In this document: positions 20,034 through 29,127 of the stretch, in pieces
Layout: each line of letters opens with the position of its first letter
How positions within the stretch are numbered: position 1 is the first letter of the stretch
Assembly: GCA_002238585.1 (NCBI GenBank)
Contig: MPMQ01000021.1
Coordinates: forward strand, 1-43,206
Direction: 5' to 3'
Length of the DNA: 43,206 bases
Source of the DNA: Kistimonas sp. bin40
GTDB lineage: Bacteria; Pseudomonadota; Gammaproteobacteria; Pseudomonadales; Endozoicomonadaceae
Translations under genes and position numbers: made by a program
Notes under the pieces: generated by a model
What the model was told of the DNA's origin: nothing
Database searches by the model: none
The model's input: only the letters and a program-made list of their open reading frames with translations

Positions 20034-20622
20034 GGATGCGCAGGGGGACAAGACCGGAAAGCCGCGCCTGTAGCAAGGAAAGGGCCGGGACGGAAAACGC
20101 GCAGCAGACGCTCGGACGCCCGGACGCTCGGACGCTCGGACGCTCGGACGCTCGGACGCTCGGACGCTCGGACGCTCGGACGCTCGGACGCTTGATAGTA
20201 CAAGCATCGCGAGGGGAGGTTCGCCGGGCGGCAACGTCGTCTTTCCAGCCTGTATTCTGACGCCGGAACCGTCTGGTATCGAGCGGTATTGGATGCCTGT
20301 TGGCGGAGGCACGTTGGCCATCAGTGGTGCCTGGATGCCTGCTGTGAGCGCTTGTCCGTCTGCCTCCTGACAGACACGGACAAGGTCCTGGATTTTCGAC
20401 CCATGTCTGCGAAGACAGTCAGAGCGATCGAATCAGGACAAAAAAACAGAGAGGAAGAAAGCAGAGAGAGGAAGAAAGAAACAGAAGGAAACAGAAGGAA
20501 ACAGAAAAAGTGCGCCCGGGTTCTGGACAAACGACCGGCGGTGCTCATTGATCTCATCACGGACAGGGGTCCGTAAAAAATTAAGCGCGTGGCGTGCAAG
20601 CGCAAGCACGCAGGGAGGATGT
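20034..20622. other. Repeat-rich spacer between hfq and hflX
   Basis: In most gammaproteobacteria this gap is short. Here it holds the 8-bp tandem repeat (20106-20193), a purine-rich tract (20440-20512) with two ACAGAAGGAA units, and a hairpin ACGGAC/GTCCGT (20559-20574). Frames across the repeat (RSDARTLG-type peptides) look like repeat artefacts, not genes. Confidence 0.6.
20106..20193. repeat. 8-bp tandem repeat (GGACGCTC)n between hfq and hflX
   Basis: Eight perfect GGACGCTC units run from 20122 to 20185, flanked by two diverged units before and one after, about 11 in all. The 8-bp period is not a multiple of three, so a unit change would shift any frame through it. It lies in the presumed hfq-hflX transcript. 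Confidence 0.97.
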
Positions 20623-21975
20623 TTGTTTTTTGATCGGCACGAAGGAGGGGAACGCGCTGTGCTCGTTCACCCGTGCGGCGTGGCAAATGGCGCGCTGCAG
20701 GAGGACCCTGATGAATTTCGCGAGCTGGTGCGAGCTGCCCAGGTGGAGCAGGTCGCCTTCCTTCTTTTCACGGCGACTGCCGTGTCTCCCCGGTATTTTG
20801 TAGGAAGCGGCAAGCTGGAAGAAATACGGCAACAGATTTTGGCGCAGGATGCCAATCTGCTGCTGGTCAATTGTGTTCTGACTCCCAGTCAGGAAAGGAA
20901 CCTTGAGGAGAAACTGGAGTGCCGGGTTGTCGATCGCACCGGCCTTATCCTCGATATTTTTGCCCAGCGGGCGCGTACTCATGAGGGCAAGCTTCAGGTC
21001 GAGCTGGCACAGCTCAACCACATCAGTACCCGCCTGGTGCGCGGCTGGGGACACCTGAAGCGTCAGAAGGGCGGCCTTGGCCTGCGCGGGCCTGGTGAAA
21101 CCCAGCTGGAGACTGACCGGCGTTTGTTACGGGCACGTATTCAGATGCTGGAAAAACGTCTTGACAAGGTGCGCAGCCAGCGTGCCTTGACCCGCCGGGC
21201 CCGGCAGCGGGCACAAACGCCCCTGGTGTCTCTGGTGGGTTATACCAATGCAGGCAAGTCCACACTGTTCAATGCCTTGTCCCAGGCGGGTGTCTATGCG
21301 GCTGACCAGCTCTTTGCCACCCTGGATCCCACACTCCGTCGTTTGGTTATAGATGGGCTGGGACCGTTTATCCTGGCTGATACCGTGGGTTTTATAAGAC
21401 ACTTGCCTCACAACCTGGTGCGGGCGTTTCACGCAACCCTCGAGGAATCCATCCGGGCAGACTTGCTTCTTCACGTTGTTGACTGCGCCTGTGAGGACCG
21501 CATGGAAATGATGAAGCAGGTCCGTACGGTTCTGGCGGAGGTCGATGAGGAGATACGCGGCCAGGCGCCCACAGGCGAACGCCATCAGCTGCAACTGGAA
21601 GTCTTCAACAAGGCAGATCTTTTGGGCATCAGTCCGCGCATAGAGCGCGACGACCAACAGCGTCCCTGCCGGGTATGGATGTCAGCGCAGGAAAACCAGG
21701 GGCTGGATTTGTTGCAGCAAGCCATTGCGGAACTGCTGACCACTGACCTGGTGCATGAGCAGGTGTTTCTACTTCCGCATCAGGGACGACTGCGCTCCCG
21801 ACTGTACCGGTTGGGTGCTGTGCAGGAGGAAAGCTTTGACGAGCAAGGCGTATCCGTTCTGAATGTCCGCATGCCGCGCCAGGACTTTATCAGAATGTTT
21901 GCACAGGAAGAGCAGGGAGAGCAGGGAGAGCAGGGAGAGCAACAAAGTGGACACAAACATCAGGCCCGAAGATAA
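20623..21975 (+). CDS. hflX: Ribosome-associated GTPase HflX
   Basis: HflX splits stalled or stressed 70S ribosomes using GTP. The 450-residue protein has the N-terminal HflX domain (ECRVVDRTGLILDIFAQRARTHEGKLQVELAQL), a glycine-rich segment (GLGLRGPGETQLETDRR) and a GTPase domain with G1 GYTNAGKST near residue 206, G3 DTVGFIRHLP and G4 NKAD. I favour the TTG start at 20623 because the protein then opens with LFFDRHEGGERAVLVH, the family start, and GGGAGG lies just upstream. The C-terminus carries a GEQ repeat from a 9-bp tandem repeat. Confidence 0.95.
   Translation: MFFDRHEGGERAVLVHPCGVANGALQEDPDEFRELVRAAQVEQVAFLLFTATAVSPRYFVGSGKLEEIRQQILAQDANLLLVNCVLTPSQERNLEEKLECRVVDRTGLILDIFAQRARTHEGKLQVELAQLNHISTRLVRGWGHLKRQKGGLGLRGPGETQLETDRRLLRARIQMLEKRLDKVRSQRALTRRARQRAQTPLVSLVGYTNAGKSTLFNALSQAGVYAADQLFATLDPTLRRLVIDGLGPFILADTVGFIRHLPHNLVRAFHATLEESIRADLLLHVVDCACEDRMEMMKQVRTVLAEVDEEIRGQAPTGERHQLQLEVFNKADLLGISPRIERDDQQRPCRVWMSAQENQGLDLLQQAIAELLTTDLVHEQVFLLPHQGRLRSRLYRLGAVQEESFDEQGVSVLNVRMPRQDFIRMFAQEEQGEQGEQGEQQSGHKHQARR
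21911..21937. repeat. 9-bp tandem repeat (AGCAGGGAG x3) at the end of hflX
   Basis: Three perfect units encode the GEQGEQGEQ tail of HflX. Units are in frame, so copy changes alter only tail length. Confidence 0.9.
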
Positions 21976-22407
21976 AATCAAGGAGTTCCCTCGATCCGCA
22001 AGATACTATCTCAGGCTTCTGCACTGTGCACTGATTGGCGACCTGCAGGCATAGCTCCTGCTCAATAGAATCAGCACAGCATATTTTGCTGTGATGGGGG
22101 TCTGTAACAGACTGGAGTTCGGGCTGGACCGCTGTGTACGGGCGATACAAACAACCCGCAGTTGTCGTTGTGTCCTGTGTTGTGTTGCTGCGATAATCAG
22201 CGCGATGCGACCACTTGACTGATTGACAGCGCTTCCGGTCTGCTGGCATGACGGCAATGGGCGTGCGTCCTGGAGTAGCTGCCATGGCCGGGCTCATGGA
22301 CTCTTGCCCTGCCGTGCTGTGTTCCGGACGAGGCCCGTTCTTTTGCCTTCTGGCTATACACGATTTAAAAAACACGATTTAAAAACTCACGAAAGAGGGA
22401 TAATTTC
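21976..22407. other. Spacer between hflX and mltB
   Basis: No gene is visible. Near its end lies a perfect tandem pair of the 14-mer ACACGATTTAAAAA (22358-22385), just upstream of mltB, which may affect promoter or leader spacing. hflK and hflC, which often follow hflX, are not here. Confidence 0.5.
22358..22385. repeat. 14-bp tandem duplication upstream of mltB
   Basis: ACACGATTTAAAAA occurs twice in a row, AT-rich in a GC-rich setting, ending 22 bases before the mltB start codon. It could modulate mltB expression by altering the leader. Confidence 0.85.
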
Positions 22408-23565
22408 ATGGAATCTCTTTCCAGTCGCGGCTGCCTGGTTTCAGTGAGGCCAAGCCGTCTTTTCCCCAAGAAAAAGCACCTTTTTTTTCAGGCGGCACTG
22501 CTGGCCGGGCTCCTGCTGGGAGCATCGGGAGAAAGTGCAGCTTTTGAGAAAAAAGACAAGGACAAAGAAATAAAAGAGATCATAAAAACTCTCTCCAGGG
22601 ACGGTATCGATCCAGGCTGGCTGGAGAAGGCCTTTGCCGGTGCTGAGTTCAAATCGCGCATCATAGAGTTGATCTCCAAACCTGCCGAGCGTCGCCTTGT
22701 CTGGTGGGAATACCGCAACTTGCTTATCAGCGAGCATCGGATAAAAGAGGGCGCAAAATTCTGGAAGACACATGAAAAAACGCTGATCCAGGCTGAACAA
22801 AAATGGGGAGTGCCACCTGCGATCATTCTTGGAATTCTGGGTGTGGAAACCGGGTTTGGCTCAAATACTGGTGGCTTTCGGGTGATGGATGCTCTCTACA
22901 CGCTGGGGCTGGGCTATCCACGGCGGGCCAAATTTTTCAAAAAAGAACTTCATGAATTTCTTCGGTTGGCCAATGCCCAGAACATGGACCCTCTCAGCCT
23001 GACAGGTTCTTATGCTGGCGCCATGGGCGTGCCGCAATTCATGCCTTCCAGCTATCGCGAGTATGCTGTTGACTTTGATGGCGATGGGCAAACGGATATA
23101 TGGCACTCAATGACTGACAGCATTGGTTCCGTGGCCGCCTATCTGCAACGCCACGGCTGGCAAGCAGGGCTTCCCGTGGCTCTGCCGGCACGAATCACAA
23201 AGCCTGTTTACAAGAAATTTATCGGCAAAGGTTCCCCCGCCAAGCCCGAGGCGACACTCGGCAAGGCAAAACGTATGGGGTGGATACCGGATAGCAAAGA
23301 GCCACTGGCTTTGTCGAATCGCAGGCCTTTGTTGGTTCGGGGACTGAAAATGGCGCTGGAAGACGATGATCAAGGCCAAAGCCGTTCCGAATACTGGCTG
23401 ACGACAAAAAACTTTTATGCGCTGACGCGCTATAACATCAGCAACCTGTACGCCATGGCAGTATGGAGACTGGGGCAAGAAATCGAGAAAGTCTATCGCT
23501 CTGATCAAGAAAGCCAACCAGCCCTCACCAGCCACACTCCTCCCCAGGAGCAGGAAACCCGATAA
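22408..23565 (+). CDS. mltB: Lytic murein transglycosylase B
   Basis: MltB cleaves peptidoglycan glycan strands to 1,6-anhydromuramyl products. The 385-residue protein has an N-terminal export signal (LFFQAALLAGLLLGASGESAA; no lipobox cysteine, so it is probably soluble and periplasmic) and an SLT_2 domain with catalytic E147 in GILGVETGFGSNTGGF. Further motifs are GAMGVPQFMPSSYREYAVDFDGDG and DSIGSVAAYLQRHGW. It opens the cell-wall cluster mltB-rlpA-dacA. The start at ATG 22408 has GAGGGA upstream. Confidence 0.95.
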   Translation: MESLSSRGCLVSVRPSRLFPKKKHLFFQAALLAGLLLGASGESAAFEKKDKDKEIKEIIKTLSRDGIDPGWLEKAFAGAEFKSRIIELISKPAERRLVWWEYRNLLISEHRIKEGAKFWKTHEKTLIQAEQKWGVPPAIILGILGVETGFGSNTGGFRVMDALYTLGLGYPRRAKFFKKELHEFLRLANAQNMDPLSLTGSYAGAMGVPQFMPSSYREYAVDFDGDGQTDIWHSMTDSIGSVAAYLQRHGWQAGLPVALPARITKPVYKKFIGKGSPAKPEATLGKAKRMGWIPDSKEPLALSNRRPLLVRGLKMALEDDDQGQSRSEYWLTTKNFYALTRYNISNLYAMAVWRLGQEIEKVYRSDQESQPALTSHTPPQEQETR

Positions 23566-23870
23566 GCCAGGTGTGTTTTGATAAGACAGTCTTCTGCCTT
23601 GCTCGACGAAAGAAATGCCATCAGCGCAGTTTTTCTCCTGCAGGGCAAGGCTGTTTTTCAACGGATTCAAGCATGAAATCCTGCCTCAGATGGCTCAGAG
23701 CCCGAATCCTCCAGCAACCCACCCAGAGGAAAGTGCGCAAGCCGCTTGCCTCGCGCAGGGTGGAGATGAGGTTCAATACGCGCAGTCATGCGTCAGCTGA
23801 CATCAGCCTTCGGCATGCAAGGCCGGGCATCTTGTCTCCGCTGTTTTTTGATCGCTTCGCTGGGGGCACC
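23566..23870. other. Spacer between mltB and rlpA
   Basis: The rlpA frame stays open through this stretch, but the sequence before ATG 23871 encodes no signal or domain and would push the lipobox far inward. I see no separate gene. Confidence 0.4.
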
Positions 23871-24728
23871 ATGTCCCGACAAGGGTTTTATCCTGGGCTG
23901 GGCATTATTGTTTCCCTGAGTGCCTTGCTACTGCAGGGATGTAGCAGCAGTGGTGGCCTGACACCGGAACAGATTCAGGCCGGACGCTATGCACTGGCCC
24001 ATGATCATGCGCCACAAGCTGCCGACCACCAGGCCAGGACGATTGCCGATGCTGTCCCCCAACCTCCAGACGGCCCCCTCAAGTACCGTCCTTACAGGCT
24101 CTACGGCCTGGCCTACACCCCGCTGAAGTCAGCCACCGGCTACAGGCAGGAAGGCATAGCTTCCTGGTACGGAGTCCGTTTTCATGGATACAAGACAGCC
24201 AACGGTGAACTTTACGACATATATTCAATGACCGCTGCTCATAAAACACTCCCCTTGCCTTCGTACGCGCGGGTGACCCATCTGAAGACAGGGCGCAGCA
24301 TTGTCGTAAGAATAAACGACCGAGGGCCTTTTCGTGCCAACCGGCTGATTGATTTGTCCTGGGCTGCGGCCAGAAAACTGGGCATTGACCGTCAGGGCAT
24401 TGCCCGGGTGCGGGTGGAGGGAATAGACACATCTCCAGAAGGCCTTGCAGCTTTCCGGCAGAGCCTGGCACGCACAAACAGACGACACGATACTGATACC
24501 AGAGTCGCCTGGCTCCAGGTGGCCGCCCTGAAAGACAAACAGAAGGCCCAGTCGCTGAAGGAGCATCTTGAAAATCAACTGGACAATCCTGTACGCCTTG
24601 TGCCCGGTCAGGACCCCGGCTTGCTGAAGGTCCGGGTAGGTCCATTCTTCAACAAGCAGTCACTGGAGAAGGCCCGACGTCTTGTCAATGGCTGCTGTCA
24701 ACTTGATGGTTACACCGTCTATGAGTAG
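23871..24728 (+). CDS. rlpA: RlpA-family septal ring lytic transglycosylase lipoprotein
   Basis: RlpA is an outer-membrane lipoprotein that acts on denuded glycan strands at the septum. ATG 23871, preceded by GGGGG, gives a lipoprotein signal with lipobox LLLQGC (C24). The double-psi beta-barrel follows (GIASWYGVRFHGYKTANGELYDI, then VVRINDRGPF, LIDLSWAAARKLGI). The C-terminal part from about residue 205 (WLQVAALKDKQKAQSLKEHL...RVGPFFNKQ) is a SPOR domain that binds denuded peptidoglycan. It is 285 residues long and lies between mltB and dacA as in pseudomonads. Confidence 0.95.
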   Translation: MSRQGFYPGLGIIVSLSALLLQGCSSSGGLTPEQIQAGRYALAHDHAPQAADHQARTIADAVPQPPDGPLKYRPYRLYGLAYTPLKSATGYRQEGIASWYGVRFHGYKTANGELYDIYSMTAAHKTLPLPSYARVTHLKTGRSIVVRINDRGPFRANRLIDLSWAAARKLGIDRQGIARVRVEGIDTSPEGLAAFRQSLARTNRRHDTDTRVAWLQVAALKDKQKAQSLKEHLENQLDNPVRLVPGQDPGLLKVRVGPFFNKQSLEKARRLVNGCCQLDGYTVYE

Positions 24729-24852
24729 ATCCTTGTTGTTTGTTATCTGCTCCTCTGGTGTGGCCCGTCTTTACTGCCTACAATGGCCGACCGGGTCGGG
24801 GTGTTCCCTGCCACCGGGCCGCGCATGCATTGATGCGTATCATTGGTCCCTT

Positions 24853-24876
24853 GCGCTCATATCACTCCATGAGCGC
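24853..24876. promoter_or_regulatory. Inverted repeat upstream of dacA
   Basis: GCGCTCAT and ATGAGCGC form a perfect 8-bp inverted repeat with an 8-base spacer, 31 bases before the dacA start. It could be an operator or a leader hairpin; no regulator is identified. Confidence 0.4.
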
Positions 24877-24907
24877 GGATGCCTAGAGCAACAACACACA
24901 GAAAAGA

Positions 24908-26125
24908 ATGATGAATCCACTCCTGCGTATGATTTTCCCCTCTCTCAGAAAGGGCAAGGGTGCACTCTGGGCTTTGGTTGTTCTGCTGGCGCCTTGTACC
25001 GCTGGTGCCGCAACAGCCGGCATCATCCCCTCTCCTCCCCGCATTGCCGCCAAGAGCTATATCCTGATGGATGCAGCCAGCGGTGATGTGCTGGCTGAAC
25101 AAAATGCCGACGAAAAAGTCCCCCCCGCCAGCCTGACCAAAATGATGACCGCCTATGTGGTGGAAAGCGAGCTGGCAGCCGGCAACATTGGGCGCGACGA
25201 GCAGGTTACGGTCAGCGAGCGGGCCTGGCGCATGCGTGGCTCCCTGATGTTCATCGAGGTGGGCGAGCAGGTCTCGGTGGACAATTTGCTCAAGGGCGTG
25301 ATTATCGTCTCCGGCAATGATGCCAGCGTAGCCCTGGCAGAGCACGTTGCCGGCAGCGAGCGCGCCTTCTCTGATCTGATGAACGCAACCGCCAACAAGC
25401 TGGGGATGGCAAGCTCGCATTTCCAGAACGCCTCTGGCTGGCCAGCTGCCGACCACTACACAACGGCACGGGATCTTGCCATCCTGTCCCGGCACATTAT
25501 TCAGGACTATCCGGAATACTACGCCAGCTATGCCGAGAAGGAATTTCAGTACGGCGTCAACAAGCGCACGGGAGAGCCGCTGGCTCCACAGCCAAACCGC
25601 AACTCACTGTTATGGTCCGGCATCGGGGTTGATGGCCTGAAAACCGGTCATACGAGTGCAGCCGGCTATTGTCTGGCGGCTTCTGCCACCCAGGACGACC
25701 GTCGTCTGATTGCCGTCGTCATGGGAGCGGCCAACGAGCGGGCTCGGGCCAGGGAGACACAAAAACTGCTGACCTATGGCTTTCGCTTCTTTGAGAATGT
25801 GGCTATAAAGTCAGGCGGCATTTCCTTGACCAGCTTCCGTGTCTGGCAAGGCGACCGCAATACGCTGTCGGGTGGGCTGGAGGAAGATCTGGTTGTCACA
25901 GTTCCCCGTGGCACCAGCGGGCAGGTAGAGGCCAGTGTGCGCGTGGACTCTGATATCCGGGCACCAGTAGAAGCCGGACAGGTCATAGGCTCGGTGGTCG
26001 TGCGACAAGACGGAGAGATTGTGAAGCAGCGTGATCTCCTGGCACTGGAGACCGTGAAAACTGGCAGCTTCCTCAAACGGATGTGGGATAGCATCTTGTA
26101 TTTCTTCTCTCATCTTTTGGGATAA
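24908..26125 (+). CDS. dacA: D-alanyl-D-alanine carboxypeptidase (PBP5/6 type)
   Basis: The enzyme trims the terminal D-Ala from peptidoglycan pentapeptides in the periplasm. The 405-residue protein has a signal peptide, the SxxK motif S75-L-T-K78, the SGN motif at 135-137 and KTG at 245-247 (GLKTGHTSAAGY). A PBP5-type C-terminal beta domain ends in an amphipathic membrane anchor (FLKRMWDSILYFFSHLLG). Two adjacent ATGs (24908, 24911) are possible starts. It is followed by dat, whose product handles D-amino acids. Confidence 0.96.
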   Translation: MMNPLLRMIFPSLRKGKGALWALVVLLAPCTAGAATAGIIPSPPRIAAKSYILMDAASGDVLAEQNADEKVPPASLTKMMTAYVVESELAAGNIGRDEQVTVSERAWRMRGSLMFIEVGEQVSVDNLLKGVIIVSGNDASVALAEHVAGSERAFSDLMNATANKLGMASSHFQNASGWPAADHYTTARDLAILSRHIIQDYPEYYASYAEKEFQYGVNKRTGEPLAPQPNRNSLLWSGIGVDGLKTGHTSAAGYCLAASATQDDRRLIAVVMGAANERARARETQKLLTYGFRFFENVAIKSGGISLTSFRVWQGDRNTLSGGLEEDLVVTVPRGTSGQVEASVRVDSDIRAPVEAGQVIGSVVVRQDGEIVKQRDLLALETVKTGSFLKRMWDSILYFFSHLLG

Positions 26126-26177
26126 GCCTCCATAACTGCTCCCGACAACATGATCAAAGGAGAAGGTGTTTCCTCTT

Positions 26178-27047
26178 ATGAGTCAGGTCTACCTCAACGG
26201 TGATTTTTTCCCGCTGGAAGAAGCCAAAGTGTCCGTGCTTGACCGAGGCTTTCTTTTTGGAGACGGTGTGTACGAAGTGATTCCAGCCTTCAATGGCCGC
26301 CTCGTGGAAATGCAGGCGCACCTTGATCGCCTGGAGGATGGCCTGAAGGCGGTTGGCATTGAGGCTCCCGAGCCGGAAGGCGGCTGGGAAGCGCTGTGCC
26401 GCAAACTGCTGGAGAGCAACCGGTCTCTGGGAGAGCATCGGGCAGTCTACCTCCAGATCACACGTGGTGCTGGCAAGACGCGCAGCCATATCCCTCCTGC
26501 CAATCTGACCCCGACGGTTTTTGTCATGGTCATGGCCACGGGTGCTCCCATGACCGGCCAGGCCCAGGACATGAAAGGGGCTACAGCCATTACCATGAAA
26601 GACCGGCGCTGGAAGCGGTGCAGTATCAAGAGCGTCTCGCTTCTGGGGAACCTGATGGGATTCGACCATGCCCGCGCAGGGGGGGCACATGATGCAATCC
26701 AGATTAACGAGGATGGCTATGTGACCGAGGCCTGCGCCGCCAATATTTTTGTCGTCCGCGAGGGCAGGATCATGACCCCGCCACTGAGTGAAAATATTCT
26801 GCCAGGGGTCACCCGGGCTCTTGTGCTTTCAGTCGCACAAGAAGATAGCCGCTATGCCTGTGAGGAAACAGCGGTCACGCTCTCTGATTTACAGCAGGCA
26901 GAGGAAATATGGCTGACAAGCTCCACCAAGGAGATCAGGCCGATAGTGTCTCTCGATGGCGTGACCGTGGGCTCTGGCGAGCCGGGTCCGGTGTGGCGGC
27001 ATATTGCGCCCTTGTTCTGTGCCCGCCGGGACGCTGTATCCTCCTGA
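26178..27047 (+). CDS. dat: D-amino acid aminotransferase (PLP fold type IV)
   Basis: Dat interconverts D-alanine and D-glutamate with 2-oxo acids, linking to cell-wall synthesis. The 289-residue protein shows the class IV aminotransferase pattern: LDRGFLFGDGVYEVIP, the PLP lysine K151 in RCSIKSVSLLGN, and E184 in VTEACAANIF. I chose ATG 26178 (MSQVYLNGDFFPLEE); a GTG at 26166 with AGGAG only three bases ahead would add four residues. It lies between dacA and lipB, an order seen in some pseudomonads. ybeD, which often sits here, is missing. Confidence 0.92.
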   Translation: MSQVYLNGDFFPLEEAKVSVLDRGFLFGDGVYEVIPAFNGRLVEMQAHLDRLEDGLKAVGIEAPEPEGGWEALCRKLLESNRSLGEHRAVYLQITRGAGKTRSHIPPANLTPTVFVMVMATGAPMTGQAQDMKGATAITMKDRRWKRCSIKSVSLLGNLMGFDHARAGGAHDAIQINEDGYVTEACAANIFVVREGRIMTPPLSENILPGVTRALVLSVAQEDSRYACEETAVTLSDLQQAEEIWLTSSTKEIRPIVSLDGVTVGSGEPGPVWRHIAPLFCARRDAVSS

Positions 27048-27201
27048 AGGGGGGCAAGGCAGGAGCACCCGCAGCCGGAGAAGGTGGTGCCAACAGGGTC
27101 CGGCCATCTGCATCGCCGGCCCGGCAGCCGGTCACCGGGCTGTTGTCTGACGGCAAGCAAAGCTGCAAGCTTGCCAGAAGAGGATAGAGGGAAACAGGAA
27201 C

Positions 27202-27918
27202 ATGATTCAGGCCCGTGCCTTCGGGCAGTCAAGCTCGCCTCCTTTATATGTTCGTCAGTTGGGCATTCGGGATTACCGGACCACCTGGCGGGCCATGCAG
27301 GCTTTCACGCGCCAACGGGAGGCATCGGCTGTAGACGAGCTATGGCTTGTGGAGCATCCCGCCGTTTTCACTCTGGGACAAGCCGGGAAAGCTTCCCATG
27401 TGTTGGCCGCAGGTGATATACCGCTGATCCATGTCGACAGGGGAGGACAGGTCACCTTCCACGGCCCTGGACAGCAGATCCTGTATCTGCTGCTTGATTT
27501 GCGCCGGCGTCAGCTGGGTGTTCGCGATCTCGTGTCCCGCATGGAGCAGGCCGTTGTCGACACCCTGGCGGACTGGGACATTGCTGCTCACTCCCGCACG
27601 GATGCGCCTGGGGTTTACGTTGAGGCCGCCAAGATTGCCTCCCTGGGTTTGCGCGTGAGCCGGGGCTGTTGTTTTCATGGTCTGGCACTGAATGTAGACA
27701 TGGAGCTTGCACCTTTTCGCAGAATCAATCCTTGTGGTCATGCGGGTCTGGCTGTTACCCGCATGACAGACCATGCTGCAACGGCTGTTGACCGAAGTCA
27801 TGTGGCCCAGGCGCTGATCCGTCATCTTGGCGGACACCTGGGCTCACCTGTCCATGTTGCAGACACAGCTGAGCCTTCCTGTTTCGAGTGTTTGTCCCAC
27901 CCGTTACAGTCCACGTGA
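27202..27918 (+). CDS. lipB: Octanoyltransferase LipB
   Basis: LipB moves octanoate from acyl carrier protein to lipoyl domains such as that of GcvH. The 238-residue protein has the signature [15 protein letters not shown]144 in [11 protein letters not shown] and the acyl-thioester cysteine C178 in [12 protein letters not shown]. It precedes lipA by 24 bases and is very likely co-transcribed. The 154 bases before it contain GC-rich inverted segments and no ybeD. Confidence 0.96.
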   Translation: MIQARAFGQSSSPPLYVRQLGIRDYRTTWRAMQAFTRQREASAVDELWLVEHPAVFTLGQAGKASHVLAAGDIPLIHVDRGGQVTFHGPGQQILYLLLDLRRRQLGVRDLVSRMEQAVVDTLADWDIAAHSRTDAPGVYVEAAKIASLGLRVSRGCCFHGLALNVDMELAPFRRINPCGHAGLAVTRMTDHAATAVDRSHVAQALIRHLGGHLGSPVHVADTAEPSCFECLSHPLQST

Positions 27919-27942
27919 ACTGCATCGAGAAATAAGGTACTG

Positions 27943-28974
27943 ATGAAAATGCCTGTGGCGACCAACATGATTCCCCTCGTCCAGATTCCTTCCGGCACAA
28001 AGTTTGTGACGGACAAGGGCGTGACGGCTATTAAAAATGGCATCAAGGCACGCTCGCAGCCGGAGTCGGCCGAGCACAAGGCTCGTCTGCCGAAACCGGA
28101 CTGGCTGCGCATAACCGCACATACCGGGGAAGCCTATGGGCGTGTCAAAAAGATTGTACGCTCCCATGATCTGCACACGGTCTGCGAGGAGGCCATGTGC
28201 CCCAACATCAGTGAATGCTGGAGTGCTGGCACGGCCACCATCATGTTGATGGGGGATGTCTGCACCCGGGCCTGTGCTTTCTGCGCCGTGAATACTGGCA
28301 ATCCGCACGGATGGCTGGACGAGCAGGAACCGGAGAAAACGGCCCGTAGCGTTGGACTTATGGGATTGAAGTACCTGGTGCTCACCTCAGTCAACCGTGA
28401 TGATCTGGCCGATGGCGGTGCCGGGCACTATGCGGCTGTCGTCCAGAAAGTACTCGCGGAGCACCCGGGTACAGCTGTTGAAGCCCTGACGCCAGACTTT
28501 CAGGGTGATACGGCAGCCGTGGAGGTTGTTGTGGACAGCGGCATCTGTGTTTTTGCCCAGAACATCGAGACAGTACGCCGACTGACACACCCTGTTCGTG
28601 ATCCGCGTGCCAGCTATGAACAGACGCTCAAGGTGCTCAGGCATGCCAAAGCGCACCGTCCTTCTGTCCTGACCAAGACCAGTCTGATGCTGGGGCTGGG
28701 AGAAACCGAACAGGAGATAGCCCGGACGCTGGATGACTTGCGAGCCATAGATGTCGATATTGTCACGCTTGGCCAGTACCTTCAGCCTACCCGTCATCAC
28801 TTCGAGCTCCAGCGTTATGTCTCCCCTGCGGAGTTTGATCGCTATCGCCAGTGGGGACTGGATCGTGGGTTCCTGGAAGTGGTGGCAGGCCCGCTGGTCC
28901 GGTCCAGCTACAGAGCCGAACAGGTTCTGCACAAGAACAATGTGGGCCTCGGCCGGGAGGCCGTGCAGAGATAG
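27943..28974 (+). CDS. lipA: Lipoyl synthase LipA
   Basis: LipA is a radical-SAM enzyme that inserts two sulfurs into protein-bound octanoate. The 343-residue protein has the auxiliary cluster cysteines C81, C86, C92 ([12 protein letters not shown]) and the radical-SAM cluster C107, C111, C114 (CTRACAFC). The C-terminal RSSY motif that ligates the auxiliary cluster is present ([13 protein letters not shown]). It closes the lipB-lipA pair. Its product serves GcvH and 2-oxoacid dehydrogenases. Confidence 0.97.
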   Translation: MKMPVATNMIPLVQIPSGTKFVTDKGVTAIKNGIKARSQPESAEHKARLPKPDWLRITAHTGEAYGRVKKIVRSHDLHTVCEEAMCPNISECWSAGTATIMLMGDVCTRACAFCAVNTGNPHGWLDEQEPEKTARSVGLMGLKYLVLTSVNRDDLADGGAGHYAAVVQKVLAEHPGTAVEALTPDFQGDTAAVEVVVDSGICVFAQNIETVRRLTHPVRDPRASYEQTLKVLRHAKAHRPSVLTKTSLMLGLGETEQEIARTLDDLRAIDVDIVTLGQYLQPTRHHFELQRYVSPAEFDRYRQWGLDRGFLEVVAGPLVRSSYRAEQVLHKNNVGLGREAVQR

Positions 28975-29127
28975 TCTCCTGCCGCACGGGCCCGCTCACC
29001 GCCGGTTCGTTATCAGATATGCACGCAATCCTGACCACCTGGTTACCTGCGGGGATTTTCCTGGCGAGAGGCCTTCTCCAAGAACGCCACCGAAGGACGA
29101 TTTGTCAGCAAAGACCAGAGGGGCAAG

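Noticed and set aside
20106-20193. CRISPR array
   Set aside because: The units are contiguous 8-mers without spacers and there are no cas genes.
20030-20260. Open frame through the 8-bp repeat (DARTLGRS repeats)
   Set aside because: It is produced by the repeat itself, overlaps the hfq stop and has no ribosome-binding site or non-repeat domain.
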